Positions 62,962-64,000 of a stretch of 64,000 nt of DNA are shown in pieces (within the stretch, counting starts at the first letter, position 1; every line of letters starts with the position of its first letter). Source of the DNA: Muricea muricata (Eukaryota; Cnidaria; Anthozoa; Malacalcyonacea; Plexauridae); the NCBI GenBank assembly GCA_963855995.1, contig OY979718.1, positions 45,672,059-45,736,058 on the forward strand, in the 5' to 3' direction. Below the pieces are notes generated by a model that worked only from the letters and a program-made list of their open reading frames with translations, had not been told where the DNA came from and did no database searches. Position numbers and translations under genes: made by a program.

Positions 62962-64000
62962 GCAATATCACAAATAACAAAAATGGGTAAGGTCAAAACT
63001 TGAGCATATAGTAGGTTTCTGGTGCTACGAATTTTAAAAGCCTATATTTTTGTGAGTAATAAAACATTTGAAAAATAAATGTGTGTTGAAATCAGCCTTC
63101 TCTTATACTCGGAGAAGACCTTGTAAATTCTGATCAAACATACTTTTCCAAATATAATGACCTAGCTATAGGCGTCCAATATATATATCATTGAACAAAG
63201 CAGATCACTATTTAAATCTAATTTCGAAGAACAACATTATTGCTGGAGCACTACAGAGACGATAAGTATTAAATAAATGGAAATGTGTTTCGCAGATTGC
63301 ATAAATGACCACGCAAATTATATTTTGATGTTTATGATAAAACTTACACAGCACGTTAATAACAGCAGCCTATATATAGATGCATGTGCGCATGGCAATA
63401 GTGCCTACCTGGTCGTAATTCAACCACAATCAGTGCAACAGCAAAGCATGACGTATATAAATACAAATCGGTCGTACTATAGTATCACCGATTTGTATTT
63501 ATATACGTCATGCTTTGCTGTTGCACTAATTGTGGTTGAATTACGACCAGGTAGGCACTATTGCCATGCGTGATCATTTGCTTTTCTTCTTTTAAAATAT
63601 CTGCCCGTACTTAGGGGAAACAGGCAGATCTCTGGAAACAAGAAAGGCTGAACACATCAGAAACGTTAAGGAACATGATAATGGTTCAAGCATCGAAAAA
63701 CGTGCAACGCGAAAATCATTGACACAGGGAATTTCCGTAGTCGCCTAACTCTAGAAAGTCTAGAATCATGGCATACAGCTGCCAAACACAGCAATGCTGA
63801 TAACAACTCAAAACCGCTTCCTCGACAATGTACAATCTTAATAAAGAAAACATAGTATCACCTTATCGTATTTCACAGTGCACATGTATACACGTCATAT
63901 CTAGCTTCATTTCACACTTTCACAGTTTACTGCAATTATTATAAATATACCCGTTGAAGGCTACAGACTGGTGGCCGAAAGCTCGTAAACAAATAAATAC
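62962..64000. repeat. Unit U20, partial (first 1039 bp)
   Basis: The window ends inside the first half-unit, in insert X. Class cannot be assigned because every diagnostic site lies further right. Palindrome 63389-63570, apparently intact. Confidence 0.97.

Larger units (their letters stand above)
1..64000. repeat. Tandem satellite array, 20 units of about 3.31 kb
   Basis: The same 3.3-kb sequence recurs head to tail with no interruption and no other DNA between copies. Unit starts, anchored on the motif gcaatatcacaaataac, are at 1, 3320, 6639, 9958, 13277, 16587, 19897, 23216, 26524, 29834, 33146, 36465, 39775, 43085, 46396, 49715, 53025, 56336, 59651 and 62962. Period lengths are 3308-3319 bp, and every length difference can be traced to a visible indel. 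The choice of position 1 as unit start is arbitrary. The copies differ at few sites, as expected for an array kept uniform by unequal crossover or gene conversion. Neither array edge is in the window. Confidence 0.99.

Noticed and set aside
1-64000. CRISPR-like array or bacterial operon
   Set aside because: Repeats are 3.3 kb, not 20-40 bp with spacers. There are no ribosome binding sites or genes, and composition and splice- and tRNA-like signals point to a eukaryote.
1-64000. Array as an assembly artefact
   Set aside because: Units carry private and shared variants in a nested pattern and differ in length by traceable indels, which a simple looped assembly would not produce. The nearly identical U3 and U4 could still be miscounted.
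1-64000. Assignment to a named Drosophila satellite or cluster (Su(Ste), Bari-1 array, histone or rDNA spacer)
   Set aside because: Unit length and content do not fit: no casein kinase-like frame, no transposase, no histone genes and no rRNA. I could not match it to any family I know.

Overview
The whole window is one head-to-tail tandem array. A unit of about 3.31 kb repeats 20 times (19 complete units, U1-U19, plus 1039 bases of U20). The window enters and leaves inside the array, so neither edge is seen. Units differ from each other by only a handful of substitutions and small indels. I find no complete protein-coding gene, no rRNA, no intact tRNA, no CRISPR array and no recognisable transposase or reverse transcriptase. 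The short open frames on both strands look like by-products of a sequence copied 20 times, with one possible exception described below.

Organism: the DNA is AT-rich, with a long complex unit, near-identical copies, a splice-donor-like site and tRNA-derived segments. This suggests constitutive heterochromatin (centromeric, pericentromeric, or sex- or B-chromosome) of a eukaryote, plausibly an insect or other invertebrate. I cannot name the species or a known satellite family from the sequence alone.

Unit layout, using U1 coordinates: each unit is composite. A core of about 0.71 kb occurs twice per unit in diverged form (roughly nine bases in ten alike by eye). The two core copies are separated by two unrelated inserts, X (521-1430, about 910 bp) and Y (2140-3125, about 986 bp). 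The order is core-X-core'-Y, so each 3.3-kb unit is a dimer of two half-units (1-1619 and 1620-3319).

The first half-unit carries a 182-bp near-perfect palindrome (428-609). Its axis lies within about 2 bases of the point where homology with the second half-unit stops. Insert Y carries (a) a GC-richer stretch on the minus strand with an 83-codon open frame and a donor-like GTAAGT just past its stop, which looks like a fragment of a host gene (2198-2449), and (b) two tandem tRNA-like segments on the minus strand that are related to each other (2849-2920 and 3020-3094), the second ending in a 19-bp tandem duplication.

Array history: two unit classes can be told apart. Class A is 3319 bp and has a 9-bp insertion in the second half-unit. 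Class B is about 3310 bp and lacks it. The order is A A A A B B A B B B A B B B A B B B B. U7, U8 and U15 combine markers of both classes, so they record unequal crossover or gene conversion. U17-U19 share a private set of variants and look like a recent local expansion.

How it might work: transcription across the array would produce one long hairpin per unit plus antisense sequence of whatever gene the exon-like fragment came from. That layout would suit a small-RNA-producing satellite locus. This is inference; the sequence alone does not show that anything is transcribed.
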